A stretch of 64,000 bases of DNA, from positions 124,001-188,000 of the forward strand of contig JAKTTT010000020.1 of the NCBI GenBank assembly GCA_030581615.1, given 5' to 3'. The stretch comes from Alloascoidea africana. Lineage: Eukaryota; Ascomycota; Alloascoideomycetes; Alloascoideales; Alloascoideaceae. The translations under genes and the position numbers were made by a program. Under the pieces are notes generated by a model. The model worked only from the letters and a program-made list of their open reading frames with translations. It made no database searches and was not told the DNA's origin. Positions 10,089-22,832 of the stretch are shown one piece after another; the stretch's first letter is position 1, and each line of letters begins with the position of its first letter.

Positions 10089-13000
10089 CGTTGATCGGTC
10101 AGACAGTTCCTTGTTTTTGCTACGCCAGTCGTTGTCGTAATGCTATAGCTCCACAGGCTAGACCATAAAAGCAAAAACCTAAGGGTATGAACAAGAATAA
10201 AAGATGTTCAAGAGAGAAAAGTGGTGTTTCCTGTGGAATCGAAATGAAAGGGGAAGACACGCTAATAGTGGACCAATAGTAAAAGTCAGGTAATCACCGC
10301 CTCGACATACCAAAAAATATTTTCTTCTGACACACCCCAGCCAGAGATTTTAGCACTTTAGAACATCGTTTCTCAACACCTTTGATCCCGCATTTTTATA
10401 GACAGTCTGGCAGACCGATCCAGAAGAGAACGCTCGTGACAAATTTTCCGCTTATTTGAGTAGCCATACTCCTTGACCCCAATGCAAGCTTTGAAGTGGA
10501 TTCTGTTTCAGTACCAGCTGTTCACGTAGTGAATGGATCTATTTTTTGACCTCCTCCGGGTGCTTAATTAATATGAAGCCAGCTTTCTCTATTTTCCCCC
10601 GTCTCGGCGCAGAGATTTCTAAAAACAGAGACTGTTTGATGGAATACCAAACGTGCGTGTGAACCGGAGCGGTACTAAACTTGATGTGAAATATGATATC
10701 AGCACGATCTCTTTTCAGCTTCGTTGACCCCCTTGTGATTCTATAGAACCAGAAGAGGTCAATTTGGATATATCCAACTTTACATGAACATTCCTAGAAA
10801 CGCACTGAAATACACATTTTGCAGAATGTGTCTTCAAAAGGTGTATGACTTTGGTATAAACTCGATATAAATGTTCGATGCATAATTATGATAACCATTT
10901 TTTTTTTTTTGAAGTTGTTCAACGGGGCTATTTTATCAGCGCAAAGACCATCAGCCTGGTTTGAAAAAGCGGTTTTTCCAATTTTAGGAGTTTCTCAGGA
11001 TGTCTGAAACAGGGAATTGTAGTCATGGTTTGATATGTGGCGTTCATGTTTGAAGATGATGAACTGCCTTGGTGGTCTGATCCATTAGATGGCAGTTGGT
11101 TTTAGTCGCTAATCAATGAGCCAAGTATTGTGGTATTGGGTGTTCATTATCAAAACTCGTTTAGCCTATGGGATGAGAAAAGGATTTTTTTTTCTGGCAA
11201 AGATTTTTCCATCTCTTCATCGCACGCAGTAGAGTTTCATATTTCATATATTTAATTCATTAGAACTACTCCACAGCCCATATTGGCACACACACTCTAT
11301 CTCCTTGTTAATAGGACAGCGGATATTCCGAAAATTAATTACCTCAATTGCTCTTACGCTTACAAAAGTTCAATATTCCAATAAGGGTCCTTTTTGAAGA
11401 AAAGTGTAAAGTAATTGATTCTTGAGTGTATAGGAAATCTAATTTGGGATTAAGTTTCTACTTGTTCATCGTCGAATCCAATGCCAAATGTGTGAATTGA
11501 CCAGGAAAGGGTAAAACTAAATCAATCATGTCGGAAAATATAGATGTACAATACAAATCTCAAAGAAAGGGTATTCCTATTTTTGTTTAATTTTCTGGGC
11601 AAACGGGTATTGAGGTTGCTATACATGCGAAGAAAGAGGATCATACCTTCTCTGTTCTGTCTCTCCTCAAACACAAAAAAGGGTTTGCTCCATAACAGGA
11701 ATTTTGTTTTTCCATTTTAAGATCAAAACCGTTAGTTTACTTATACTCAGTACATTGACGGGGACAGTTGCTCCGTCAAACCAAACTTACAGCTATGTCC
11801 TTCAAAATGGTTGTGATCGTGTCCGCATCAATTAAGTGAAGTTTCAGAATATGAGGGTTGTTTTGTCGATAAAGCTATTGAAATAACAGAACATAAAAAA
11901 TGAGGCAAATCAAGTATTTGTTTTGTGGTTTTCAAACTTGTGTCCAATTTGGATGTCAAAACACTCAACGCGACTTGTCTTTTAGAGATAGAAGACATAG
12001 CAATGAATAGCTATTCTAAAGAGAAATAATTAGCCGATCCAATCAGATCAGATCAGAATCTAAACTGAAGAGCCCTTAAAAGTTTCGGTAAAATTCTAAC
12101 ATTAGGAGAAGTGTCACCATCATGATGGTGTAGTAATCTGTAACCTCTAGCATCAGTTAAAAACACTTATTGAGGTAGAATGTACGCGCTTGAGTGCCTG
12201 GTCTAGGAATACATACAGATAGCCACCATTCCATCCAATCCAAGATTCGGACCCAAACATACTGATAAAAAACTACTCTCAACTAGTTTTTGTTATTCTT
12301 TATTCTGAAGTATGATTCTTTAAACAACTGGTAGTCCGATCGTAAGTTGGAAGTTTGTTGGTGAAGAATCCGTTTTCTCTCAAACACCACGTCATTATGC
12401 TTCCATGTGCTCACCCCGGGCCTCTAGCATATACAACGTTATTAGAATTGCTTTTTATCCTTCTAAATGTTGCTGATTGGATGTATCAACGTGAAGTCTA
12501 GTTTATGCTGGTTTCGTGTTTGGTACGTTTGAAGATAATACAAGAAATCAAAAGACACATTTAACCGGTATAGCTCTGTTATCAGACAGAAAGCTTGGGT
12601 TATTATTTTACGAGTACCTAATTTCAATTGACATCAGTTGAGTTGAAAATAAAAGTCAGGTTAGAGAGTGATATACGGAAAATCTCCACCGTTAATTCTC
12701 GACTTTAAGCGTGGCACTAACTAAACCGCCAATGTTGGGCGAATAAGCTTTAATTAGCTTTCTCGTATCATTTTATTCTTGATCCTCGGTTCAAACCTGA
12801 TTTTCTTAATTCTCGGGTTTTTATTCATGTTTCTCTGTTGAGAAGTTTTCTTATTAAAACATAATTAAAAGAGAAACTGAGGTTTGTTTCTTTGCAGTTT
12901 GCCATTGAAGCTTAAAATTTGTTTCTTCGTAAATCTACAAGTAAAGATATTCTGAAAACAAGAACTTGATAATACACTCTAGTGTGAGGTCCAGAAACCT

Positions 13001-16000
13001 ACTTTCTAGTGTTTACTATGCAATTGCATTGATGTCTACCATCATTCCTAGAAAGCGAGCAGCAAAATGAGCAGAGCACGGCTCCTGAATGTGAAGAGCT
13101 AACAGCTTAAAAAAGTAACGACTTAATCCGTTGGTTGCCGTTCTCTTAGCTAATTGAGCAGAAGTTACGCTATTTTCATTCAGTTGTGTGGAGTGTTTGA
13201 GAGTGAATACGTCATGATCCGGAACAATTTTCTCTTTAAATTCCACCTTTTTTCTTTGCATGTGATCTTCTTTTTCCAACGGTTATACGACTATCCTCTA
13301 CCTTTATTTCAATTATCTTATTTTCTTTTCGAGCAAAAATCTATTAATTTAGTTTTCTCCACCACTTTGTTAAAAGTACTTAAGACTAACATTGTGAACG
13401 TAATATAGGATTGAAGATTCAATTCCTATTTTAGCTTTGAATTATAAGTATATACGCTTTATAATGATTAAGTTAAGAAGAATGAAATAAACGACTATGA
13501 ATCATTATAACACTTGATGGAGTAATCCATTTGTAGTTGAACACTGCAGGTGGCTTAAGTGCCGTTAGAAGCTCATATGCTGATGTCATAGGTATAACAG
13601 GAATTGAAAAATTGTCCAATAGAGAAGCTTTGCATGCTTAGATTGATGAGCATTGCTGGTTGTTCTTGTACTCTTTTCCAGAAACTTTTATTGTGGTGAT
13701 TTTGCTAAGCCGATACTAGGGGAAGCTCTAATTAAAAGCCTGTCATTATGGATCTTCTAATAAGTATCGGCTTTATTGTAAATCCCTTAGCAAATTTTGA
13801 AGTTTTCTTACACGATGTAAGGCTACGCTGAACGATCATCAATGATCTACAGTTTTTCACTTATACAATAACAATTAGCGAGTTGTACATGTATCCAACT
13901 GCTCAAGATCTTGTCAAAAAGAGGTTAGCGTTTTAATACTACTTTTCACAATGAGGCCTTTTTATTCTTGGCCTATTGTGCAGGGCATCTGTCAAGCTGC
14001 AATATGCTTTGGTGCTATTGCAACAATGAATGCAAGAAGGACATTTCTGTGGCTTTTCATATAAGCGATTATCAAATTTCGATGATCACAGTAGGATGAG
14101 GATTTCATTGTTCTCGTACTACACGATGTTAAGGATGTTGCATACTGTAATTGTTAGTTTTATGCCGATTTAAGTCAAACCCACCTTTAAATAGCCAATC
14201 TTGGGGTTAAAAAAAGGTGTCATATGCTCAATCATAAATTTCTACCTCGAGCTGTTTGTTTTGAAGTTATCTTTAGTGCTTTTATTTAATACACATCAAT
14301 AATTTGGTTAAAAGATGCTTGTTATGCATGCCATTCTGTCTTAGGACAAATCCCCAGGGGGCAAAAACATACGAAAGGCACATTGGTAGCTCCGAAAAAT
14401 TTACAGGTAATTTTTCGTATACAGCATAAGAAAATATTGACTGTTTCTATTAATTTTTACCCAATGTGGTAAATTAAATTTTGCTAACAGGAATCGTTTG
14501 GAGAAGGGGCAGAGATGAAAATACAATGATCATGATCATGATCATTAACTAGCAGTGGTGTTGCAGTTTACGTGATTTCTTGGTGTCACATACCTTGACG
14601 TCTCCATCCAGCAAGAATACATTTCGGATGATAGATGATTTGTCATAGTATAAGAAATTCTAGAAGAATTGGGAAAATTGCAAGAACACAGATATTTTAA
14701 CAAAGAAAAATACTCTATAAGCATTACTTCTAATCCGAGCCTCTTTATTTTAGTTTTTGTTATAATAACTGAACCTCAATTTCTAGGACCTGCGTTATGT
14801 CTGAGATATAAGGCTTGCCATTTGGTTACTATTTAGCACAGTCTAAAACTCTTTTTTGAACAAGTCATGGGGTTGTAACCAAAGATATTGGATTATAATG
14901 AGTTTTGACGTTTGCTTTGATGTACAGTGAGTCAAAAACCTTTAAAACAGCTACAAGAACTAGCTGGTAGTAGAAAACAGTAGAATGAATATCAACAATA
15001 CCGACGTGCCTGATTCTCCAGCTTATGATCTAACAATGCAAATGTATCTCCTTCTGAACAATCCGAGGTGCTTGATGTGGGTTTTATCATGAATTGGACA
15101 AAATAGGTATATACATTGATTGCCCAACGTCTCAGCTTAATAAATTGTATCCCTATGTGCTTTTGCTCCCCCAAAAGGCTAGGCTATCCTGGAATACTAT
15201 GAATATATGGTTTGCATTCTTCCATCGCAAGCAAGAAGGAAGCGAGCTAACGACTGCTCTAAGGTGGCATGCCTTTTTTTGTGTGTATCTTTAAAATGTG
15301 CTAAAGCCATTCCGATTGCACATCTAGATCGTCCTTAGCATAGTTACCCCATTGTAATATTATTAGGAGTTGCAACTCTTACAACTTTTTCTATTTGATC
15401 TGGTGACATCTCCTAATACCCTATAGGATGTCAATTTCTACCTTTAGGGCTAGGTTAGTAGTTACTGAAACAGAAGGACCTTATTGCAATAGAGATCTAT
15501 GTGCATAGCTGCAGATGACAAGCAATTTTGTATTTATTTGCGGAAATGTTCTTATATAAGGGAAAAAAGAGATGACAAGTACCATAATTCTTGGCAACAA
15601 TAGAATAACAAAGGCATACACAAGTGGAGAAAATCCACAGTAAGGCTCAAGCACTCAACCAAAACTAGAAGGTTTTGCCTATCTGAAAGGCACACAACTA
15701 GCGCTATAAGGGTGATGACACATTAGGCCATAATGTCTGGGGTTGCAAGTCAAAAGCTACAATGACCTTCCATAGAATCGGACAATAATGTAAAAAGGAA
15801 CCCTATTTTGACTCAGCTGTTTTAGTAGATTTTACAATACTCGCTCTCTATCAACGGTCATTAAATTAAAATACATATATGCTAAGGAGAAACAGATTGT
15901 GCTGATCGTTTCGTGTGATGAGCCGTGCCACTTTTTGTTTTTGCACCGTTAAAATATTGTCCTGGTCACACGTTTTCACGGTGACAGGAAAATAGCTGGA

Positions 16001-19000
16001 ATTCTCCGTGATGGGTTCCGATAGAGTAATAACTATTCGATTTTTTTGGAAGAACAAGACAGAGTGGGGAACAAAAAATGAAAAGACATATTCATGTCGA
16101 ACCTCGAAACTCTTGCTGGTTGTGAAACTTTAGAGAATCTTAGGCAAATGTTCTTTGGCCATTCTAGATTGTCCATATCATTTTACAGTCGCTTTTACTA
16201 TAATTGGAGTGTTGAATTATATCATCAGCGAAACGATCAAGAACGAGTCTTGGTTTGTTCTTGACGTTCGTTCCTTGTAAATGCATAACACCAATTCTCA
16301 ACGTTTGAACCATAAACATTCGTGGGTATGTCAAAAAAAACATGATCGTTACAGTAGTTTGAGAATTTTTGAACAGTCTCGTGGATAAGCTCTACGCCAT
16401 TATTGGCCGATGAGACCGCATTCTGTTTCTTCAGCCTCTGCATGAGTGGAAGATTAGAGCTCAACCAATAATATGCTATTCCTATCCCTGATATAAGATA
16501 TGTATATTGTATTGTCAAATAGAAACACACCTTCATCAGTGTTTCCCCTCCGACCTGGGTCGTGTAATTGACACAGTGACGAGAAAGCAAAAAGATGCAG
16601 AATTTTCTAGACTTGTGCCAGCTTTAGTCGTCAGGACGATCATAGTCCGGGATTAATAAACTATTAGAAGGGTACAATTGCTTTTGTTCAAAAGCTACTG
16701 TATTTTCGCACCGTTTTTCATTCAAAATTCAAAGTTATATATTGTTTGTCCTCATTATCCTTTGGTGATGCTAAAAATTTACTCTGCACTGTACCTTACT
16801 TATCCACCAGTGTAGTTGCGTATTTTCCAAAAGTTTCTATAATTCTATATAATACATAGCAACAGCCAATCAGAGAATACATGCTTGCCATAAGTGATTT
16901 ATCTATAATGTGTCTTGTGTCTCAAATACTTGGATTTGTACAGCCAGAGCTTTGGTCCATGTTCTGTTTCTTCCAGTAGCCAGACAATACATCTTTTACC
17001 TTCTTACCTTTGTTACAAAGTTGGGGCAGACTCTGAAAAGATACAAATCCCTAGTCTGTCAAAGGTAAAAAGGCTGTCCAGGATTATCTGGGCAAAAAGA
17101 GCCGATGAGATGTTAAGGTCAAACAAAATTGCTCGTTTCTTTGAAATCTTTGATTTTCTAATAGTTTCCGAGGAAATAAAGTCAGTGTTTCGAGATGTGT
17201 GAGCCTTCCTTGTAATATCCTTTGCGCCTAAACTTTCAAGAACCAGATGGGAAGGGGCATATTTCTTTCCTAGGACTAGATAGAGGCCCATATGAACTAA
17301 TCTAGATAGGATATGAGATAATGACTTCTCTTCCTATTGCTGGTTATATGAGGCAGTGGAGATAACTCAAAATTAGCCCTTTGATCTTTATCCCGAGACA
17401 CTTGAGATATATTCTTATTAATTTAGCCCTATTCGGGATTTGTATTGGGATAGGAAAACAGCATAGGGCTGGCTACGTTAGGTTTGACTCCAATACATAC
17501 ATATACATGTACATTTTATAGGAAAAGCCTAATTGTGTTTTCCCACTCAACTGGAGAGTTTATACTTTATTAAAGTTTAATTATGACCATTAATTACACG
17601 CATTACCCGCGTATGTTATCTAGAGAGAACACGAAAAAATCAACAACAGATATGATCACAAGTATCGTGTAAAGTGATGATGATTATTTGAAGTAGCAAT
17701 TGACTCGATCAGAGCGTGACAGAATGCTTTTAAAAGCTTTACTCGTATAGTTGTTTGTCGGAAAGACAGTGGCCATACGAACCTAGGACGGGGTACAAGT
17801 TTTTGATCTTCAACTGGGTTGAAGACATGACCGTTTGAAATTTCAAGCTCGCTGAAGATTAGAGCACAAATTAATCAACCTTTGAGATGTCAAACCAGAG
17901 TAACGCTGCGCCAACGTCTTTTCGGTCATGTCAAACAACAACACTGGAAATGTTGTAAAGCTTCACACATTTTTTACCCCTCGTAGCTGAACAACTGACT
18001 AAGGAAACAAAAAAGCTAGAGATCAAGATAGGATTTTGAAGGAGTGAACATCATTATGATATGATATGTGCATAGATTTTGACAAGATGTAGCATTAGTT
18101 AGAGATTAATCGTGACTACATGAACACTGAGACCAGACATGAATATATAAGCATTAACATCAGATAAAAGAGTTAAGCTGGAACACGCTTAATGATGTGA
18201 AACTGCCGAGGACATTGACAACGGACCCCATTTAAGCAAATGAACGTTGACGTTTTCATATGGAGAACAACACCCTCGCACTACTAGATTTTTTCACTGG
18301 GGAGGGGGGTGATTTTTCAAAAAAGTCATGTTTACTAGAGCCCTTTTCCTTTCTGCTTTAGAAGAGAGTTATCATACTACAAGTGCAATTGAAGAGATGC
18401 ACGTGCTAACCCTCACTAATGCAGCCAAAGGTATGCAGTCACTACGATTAGGGGTGTAGCCTTCATCGTCGTTACACATTTCAATAACCACATGATCATT
18501 CAATGGTGATCATGGATACTTTTGCTCATGATTTTACCAAAAGAATATTGTACAGCATTGGCAGAGAAAGGAAGAGAGCATGAATTTCCGAATAAGAAGT
18601 TAAGCATGTCTATAGCGGAAAATGTAAACATTTTGCTACTATGAACAATTGCGTGCTTTGTACAACTCCTCTTGTCCAATACTTATGTTCGTGACTGCGC
18701 ATATATTTATAGGCCTAAACGATCAGGATTATAAAGTAGTTGTTTGTTTTTGAATGAGCAGGAGAGATCTCAGAAACCAGAAAACTAATGTAAAGGGCCG
18801 GGCAGAATAAGCCGTAAAAAGAAACGAGAGACTAACATAACATACAAGATCACCGAAGAGGATTAATGTGATGTGATTAGTTGGAAGACAAGAACCCGAA
18901 GCATAAGCTTTTCAGAATAGAGTTACAGAGGAAGCTTAAACGAATATTAGCTTTCCTGGAAGTTTAAGAAAGCACGGATGGATGTTAAGAGACCAGAGAT

Positions 19001-20449
19001 ACAATTCCACCCGTGTTGATTTCACTTGTATTTTATCCTAGACAATGCAATGATCTTGGATAAATCAAAAAAATTGAAGAGTTTGTTGATTTACTTTTAC
19101 TGTATGGTAAGTTTAAATCCAATGTCATTACGCCAAGGGGAGAAAGAAGTTGGTCGTGTTGGCTATATTGATGGAGTAAGCGGAAAAAAGTAAAAGGATA
19201 ATTAGAATTATCCTGTGTTTTCCCAGCCTTTCTTTATTTTGTAGTTTTGTATTTTTTCCTTCGTCTTTTTTTCTGGGGTGAGACCTGAGTAGTATTAATA
19301 ATTTTCCCACATCTTACTCTCAGAAAATAGGATTACGTCGGTACAAATCATCTGAGACCCACACCCTCTAACCGGATCACTCGCTGACACGCACACTCTC
19401 CATCTTTCTCGATTCTTCCTTGAGCAAAGAAGACATAACCAATTGTTGTTTCTTTACGGATTTCCTGGGGTATACAGTTTGCTGCTGCGACCATGGACGG
19501 AGGAACTCAATCCAGATTGCTGTTTGTGATTCTTCACTTCAGTTGTAGTTGCTAAAAGGCAAAAATTTCAAGCGCTGGCCTAATTGCTTAGCGATGAATT
19601 CCGTTAAGCTCTCGGGGTGCTCCATTAGTTCTGATTCTTCAGCTGAAATAACCGTTTTGTGACAAATTGGTCTTGCCACACCTGGAGCAGCTTTTCGGAG
19701 TACCAGTTAGTTCATTCTGTATAGTAATTGCTCTCAGTCTATTTTGCTCATCACACACACTTGCTTATCAATATAAGAAAGTGATAAAAAAAATAAAGTG
19801 GTTGTTTTTTTACGTTAAGTATGAAACTACTAATGAAAAAATAAGCAAACCGTTTTCCTGGTCCAAACGGGAAGGTTTGGTTAAAGCTTTTCAATTTCAA
19901 TTGTTTCAGAAGCTGAATCGAGTAGGCTGGGGTGAGTCACTCATTGTACCTATTTTGCCAATAGTGAGCATATCGTTACATTTCCAGCGATTTGTAGGAG
20001 TCCTATTGTTTGATTCGTGTTTTGTGGCGGCTATTAGTTTTATTATTATTATTCCTGCTATAATTTCTGAACAAGTATGATCCAGTTCATATAATCGAAC
20101 CATTGTCGGGACTCCTACATCATGTGATACGAGAAACTACATAACACGGGAGCATGGCGGACATGGCAGCTGTATCTGCAGGTACTTCTAACGTGATGAA
20201 GATGAAGATGATGGTGATGGTCATTGGCACCCTAAAACGATTTAACCCATGATCCAATGTAGAACTGATAGCCTGGGTTTGCTCAGTGTGGCTCATCCAG
20301 TGGATTTGTGATCTGGAAGGAGTGACAGAGCACACAGACATGTACAGAACCAGCGTGAAGAAGAGCAAAAAGCAGCGGAAATTGATAAACATGTGCCTCA
20401 AGTTTTCCATCAGAGACTACAGACCAGAGTGAAAAGTTGAGTGGGACGG

Positions 20450-20488
20450 GGAACGGGGTACGGGGAACGGGGAACGGTGAGGAGGAAA
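20450..20488. repeat. Heptamer tandem repeat (ACGGGGA)n
   Basis: About five head-to-tail copies of a seven-base unit close to ACGGGGA (variants ACGGGGT, ACGGTGA). It is G-rich on the + strand in an otherwise AT-rich region, about 0.8 kb before the zinc-finger ATG. Confidence 0.8.
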
Positions 20489-20660
20489 GATGCCCGGTCA
20501 GAGCACTCTACACAGAGAGCACTGAACCCGCCCACCAACCCGCACGACACACCCTCACAGAACTCCAGCTGAGACATCCTCCGGGAGCAAGAGGAGCACA
20601 GAGATCCTCGTCTCGGCCCCTCGCTGAGGGAGGATGGTGGAGTGGGCCGGGCTCCAAGGG

Positions 20661-20698
20661 TTCCCCTGGGTTTCCTGGGTTTCCTGGGTTTCCTGGTT
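20661..20698. repeat. Nonamer tandem repeat (GGTTTCCTG)n
   Basis: Three to four direct copies of GGTTTCCTG. They sit inside the GC-richer patch upstream of the zinc-finger gene and make the open frames on both strands here look artificially long. Confidence 0.8.
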
Positions 20699-20754
20699 GT
20701 TGGCGAGGTCCTCATCCTCCAGAGTTAAGCGCTGTTGAGGTACGATGCATTGTG

Positions 20755-20875
20755 CGTGGGTATATGCATGTATATGCTCATGTCTATATATATATCTGTA
20801 TGCACCTGTATCTGCGCATGAACGCACATGCTTATATACACTGCCGTATGCATATTTTCATGCACATATGTACAT
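20755..20875. repeat. Alternating purine-pyrimidine tract (TATGCATG-like)
   Basis: About 120 bp dominated by TATGCATG, TATATGC, CATGCACATATG and a TATATATATA core. Long alternating purine-pyrimidine runs can adopt Z-DNA or cruciform forms; that is general knowledge, and any role here is inference. Confidence 0.65.
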
Positions 20876-21302
20876 AAGTGAAAAGTTAGGTACAGCGTTT
20901 AATTTTGTACGTCGCAGCCCAGAGAGCGTGCGAGAACAGAGTGCGAGACACTCAGACAGGGAGCAAGAGATAACAGAATACCTGGTGACCGGATAATCCC
21001 TTTACTTTTGGCGAATTATATATATCTACATCGCAGGCCCTCAACTTTTCTCGCCATCTGTCTTTCTACCCAACTATTCAATCCCAGGAACCGTCATTCA
21101 TTACTTGACCATCTACCTCACTTCGCTAGTCGATTGGCTGATTCTTTCACCGTCCTTTTCTATATTCACTTCTAGGATCTCAGCTTCGGTTTCCAATACT
21201 CTAGCACATTTACGTTAAATATACCTTCGTTGTAGTGAAAATCACACAGAACTCAAGAATACTGAGTATCAACCACTTTATTTCTCAACTGACAAAACAA
21301 AA

Positions 21303-22832
21303 ATGGAGTCCACCACTTCAACTCACAACTACTGCCAGGAAGACACTCTTGGCACCCTCTACATGCCGCCAGCTTACCTCGACCCGTTGGCCCTTTCCTC
21401 GACTGAAAATTCGACTTCTTCCCAGTTAGCTTCGGGTATCGTAATCAACGATACAACTGATTTCAGCAGTAACTTTGCTTTGAATCATCGCATCATAGCT
21501 AGCAGGAACTCGGGTTTCCCTACGAGCCCTTCAGAGGATTTTGACTGCTCAATAAACGACATTTGTTCCAAACTGGAGCCATACCTAGACGACTTCCAGA
21601 ACACAGAAACCGCTGAATCTTTCCCCGCTCCCACCGAGGACTGTTACAATGTGTCACAAACTGCATATCCTCTTCCAAACGCTGCACCATTTGACTTTGG
21701 TATCCCAAATGGTAACGACTATCTCCCACATCAGATGGCACTAAACGTACCAACATATGCGCCATCACTAGCTCCAACTTCAGTACCCACGCCAGCTCCT
21801 GGATCTGCCCTCCCATTGAAAGTTTCAATGTTTGAAAACCGAGGAAAAGGTCTTCAGATGGTCATCAACGAGTCAGGAGAGGCTATCTTGAGAACAGGCC
21901 CCCACTACATACAGTCTCAGCTCAATGACCTGCATCCGAGTGGAATACCAAATCTGGTTCGGTCCTCGTCCACAAGTTCAACTGGCTCAGAATCATCTGT
22001 CTTTTCTACAACATCATCCTTTTCATCTCCAGAAGACTCTACTCCTTTCTCATACTCCTCCTACCCAACGCCATCTTCTGAAATTTCACACGGTGTGCTC
22101 TCACCGCCACGGGAAGAAGAAGAAGCAATAACTGATGAGCCCGATTATTCTTCCTATGTTAATGCTTTCCCAGCCATGCCTCCAAAAAAGGTTGTAATTA
22201 CGTTCAACGAAAAGCCAATGGAGCTGGCAAAAGCAAAGGCAAAGGCCCACCGAACAGCAATGTCTCTACAATCCTCTCCAAAGCTGAGGGCTTACCAAAG
22301 CAAAGTCATGAAGCCGACGCTGATCTCAAGCAATTCCACTGTTCTCAACTCCGTCACTGGAGCCAAAAAGAAGACTGGGAAATTGCACAGTAGCAGTTCT
22401 CCGGTTAATGACCGAGATAACAACCATGTGTGCCCTGTATGTAACGAATATCTTGTTCGAGATTTACTGCGACACATGCGAACACACGAAGAGAACGGAA
22501 GATTCAAGTGTCCTTTCCCAAGGCATCTATGCAGACACAAACGAGGCCAGTTTAACAGAAAATATGACTTCAAAAAGCACCTCTTACACACACATTTTAA
22601 GTTTGATTATGATAAAGTGGTTAATAGGTTTAAAAACCTGAATTCTAAGCTTGGTCATGAAGGATCTTGTGTCCACTGTGGGATGAGGGGCACCGGTGAA
22701 GAGTGGCTTGAGAACCATATTTTAACAGATGACCCTACTTTAAGGTGCAAAGGACTCATGAAAGACCAGGAACAGCCCAAAGAACAACAATACCAGACTT
22801 CACAAGACCAACATAATCAAAAGGAACTATGA
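21303..22832 (+). CDS. C2H2-type zinc-finger transcription factor
   Basis: 509-residue putative transcription factor. The N-terminal two thirds are low-complexity: Ser/Thr/Pro-rich with a strong Ser run (about 220-260), as in activation domains. The C-terminal block (about 376-485) holds the metal-binding residues. Finger 1 is CPVCNEYLVRDLLRHMRTH (Cx2C…Hx3H). Finger 2 is atypical, FKCPFPRHLCRH then FNRKYDFKKHLLHTHF (Cx5C…Hx4H with a long spacer). Finger 3 is CVHCGMRGTGEEWLENH and ends near a further Cys. The RKYDFKKHL stretch resembles the recognition helix of fungal C2H2 regulators, but I cannot assign an orthologue. The ATG at 21303 is preceded by an A-rich context (ACAAA). The gene lies between 11.2 kb and 4.2 kb of non-coding DNA, suggesting complex regulation. 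Confidence 0.8.
   Translation: MESTTSTHNYCQEDTLGTLYMPPAYLDPLALSSTENSTSSQLASGIVINDTTDFSSNFALNHRIIASRNSGFPTSPSEDFDCSINDICSKLEPYLDDFQNTETAESFPAPTEDCYNVSQTAYPLPNAAPFDFGIPNGNDYLPHQMALNVPTYAPSLAPTSVPTPAPGSALPLKVSMFENRGKGLQMVINESGEAILRTGPHYIQSQLNDLHPSGIPNLVRSSSTSSTGSESSVFSTTSSFSSPEDSTPFSYSSYPTPSSEISHGVLSPPREEEEAITDEPDYSSYVNAFPAMPPKKVVITFNEKPMELAKAKAKAHRTAMSLQSSPKLRAYQSKVMKPTLISSNSTVLNSVTGAKKKTGKLHSSSSPVNDRDNNHVCPVCNEYLVRDLLRHMRTHEENGRFKCPFPRHLCRHKRGQFNRKYDFKKHLLHTHFKFDYDKVVNRFKNLNSKLGHEGSCVHCGMRGTGEEWLENHILTDDPTLRCKGLMKDQEQPKEQQYQTSQDQHNQKEL

Larger units (their letters stand above)
10089..21302. promoter_or_regulatory. 11.2-kb gene desert upstream of the zinc-finger gene
   Basis: No open frame here looks like a real gene. 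The longest stretches (for example 16237-16590 on - and 16915-17202 on +) lack a usable ATG or any recognisable motif. The sequence is AT-rich, with homopolymer T runs near 10900 and an (ATGATC)n run near 14526-14545. Two GC-richer repeat patches lie near 20440-20715. Because it separates divergently transcribed genes and ends at a transcription-factor gene, a very long promoter or 5' leader is the favoured reading. A non-coding RNA or a regional centromere are alternatives that sequence reading alone cannot decide. Confidence 0.45.

Noticed and set aside
12781-12810. GGTTCAAACC resembling a tRNA B box
   Set aside because: No A box or pairing arms around it.
16237-17291. Open frames in the desert (16237-16590 on -, 16915-17202 on +, 17013-17291 on -)
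   Set aside because: No ATG start where checked, no recognisable domain and no splice context. They could be old coding remnants but are not supportable.
20410-20877. Overlapping open frames on both strands in a GC-richer patch
   Set aside because: They arise from tandem simple repeats and GC content, and the translations are low-complexity.
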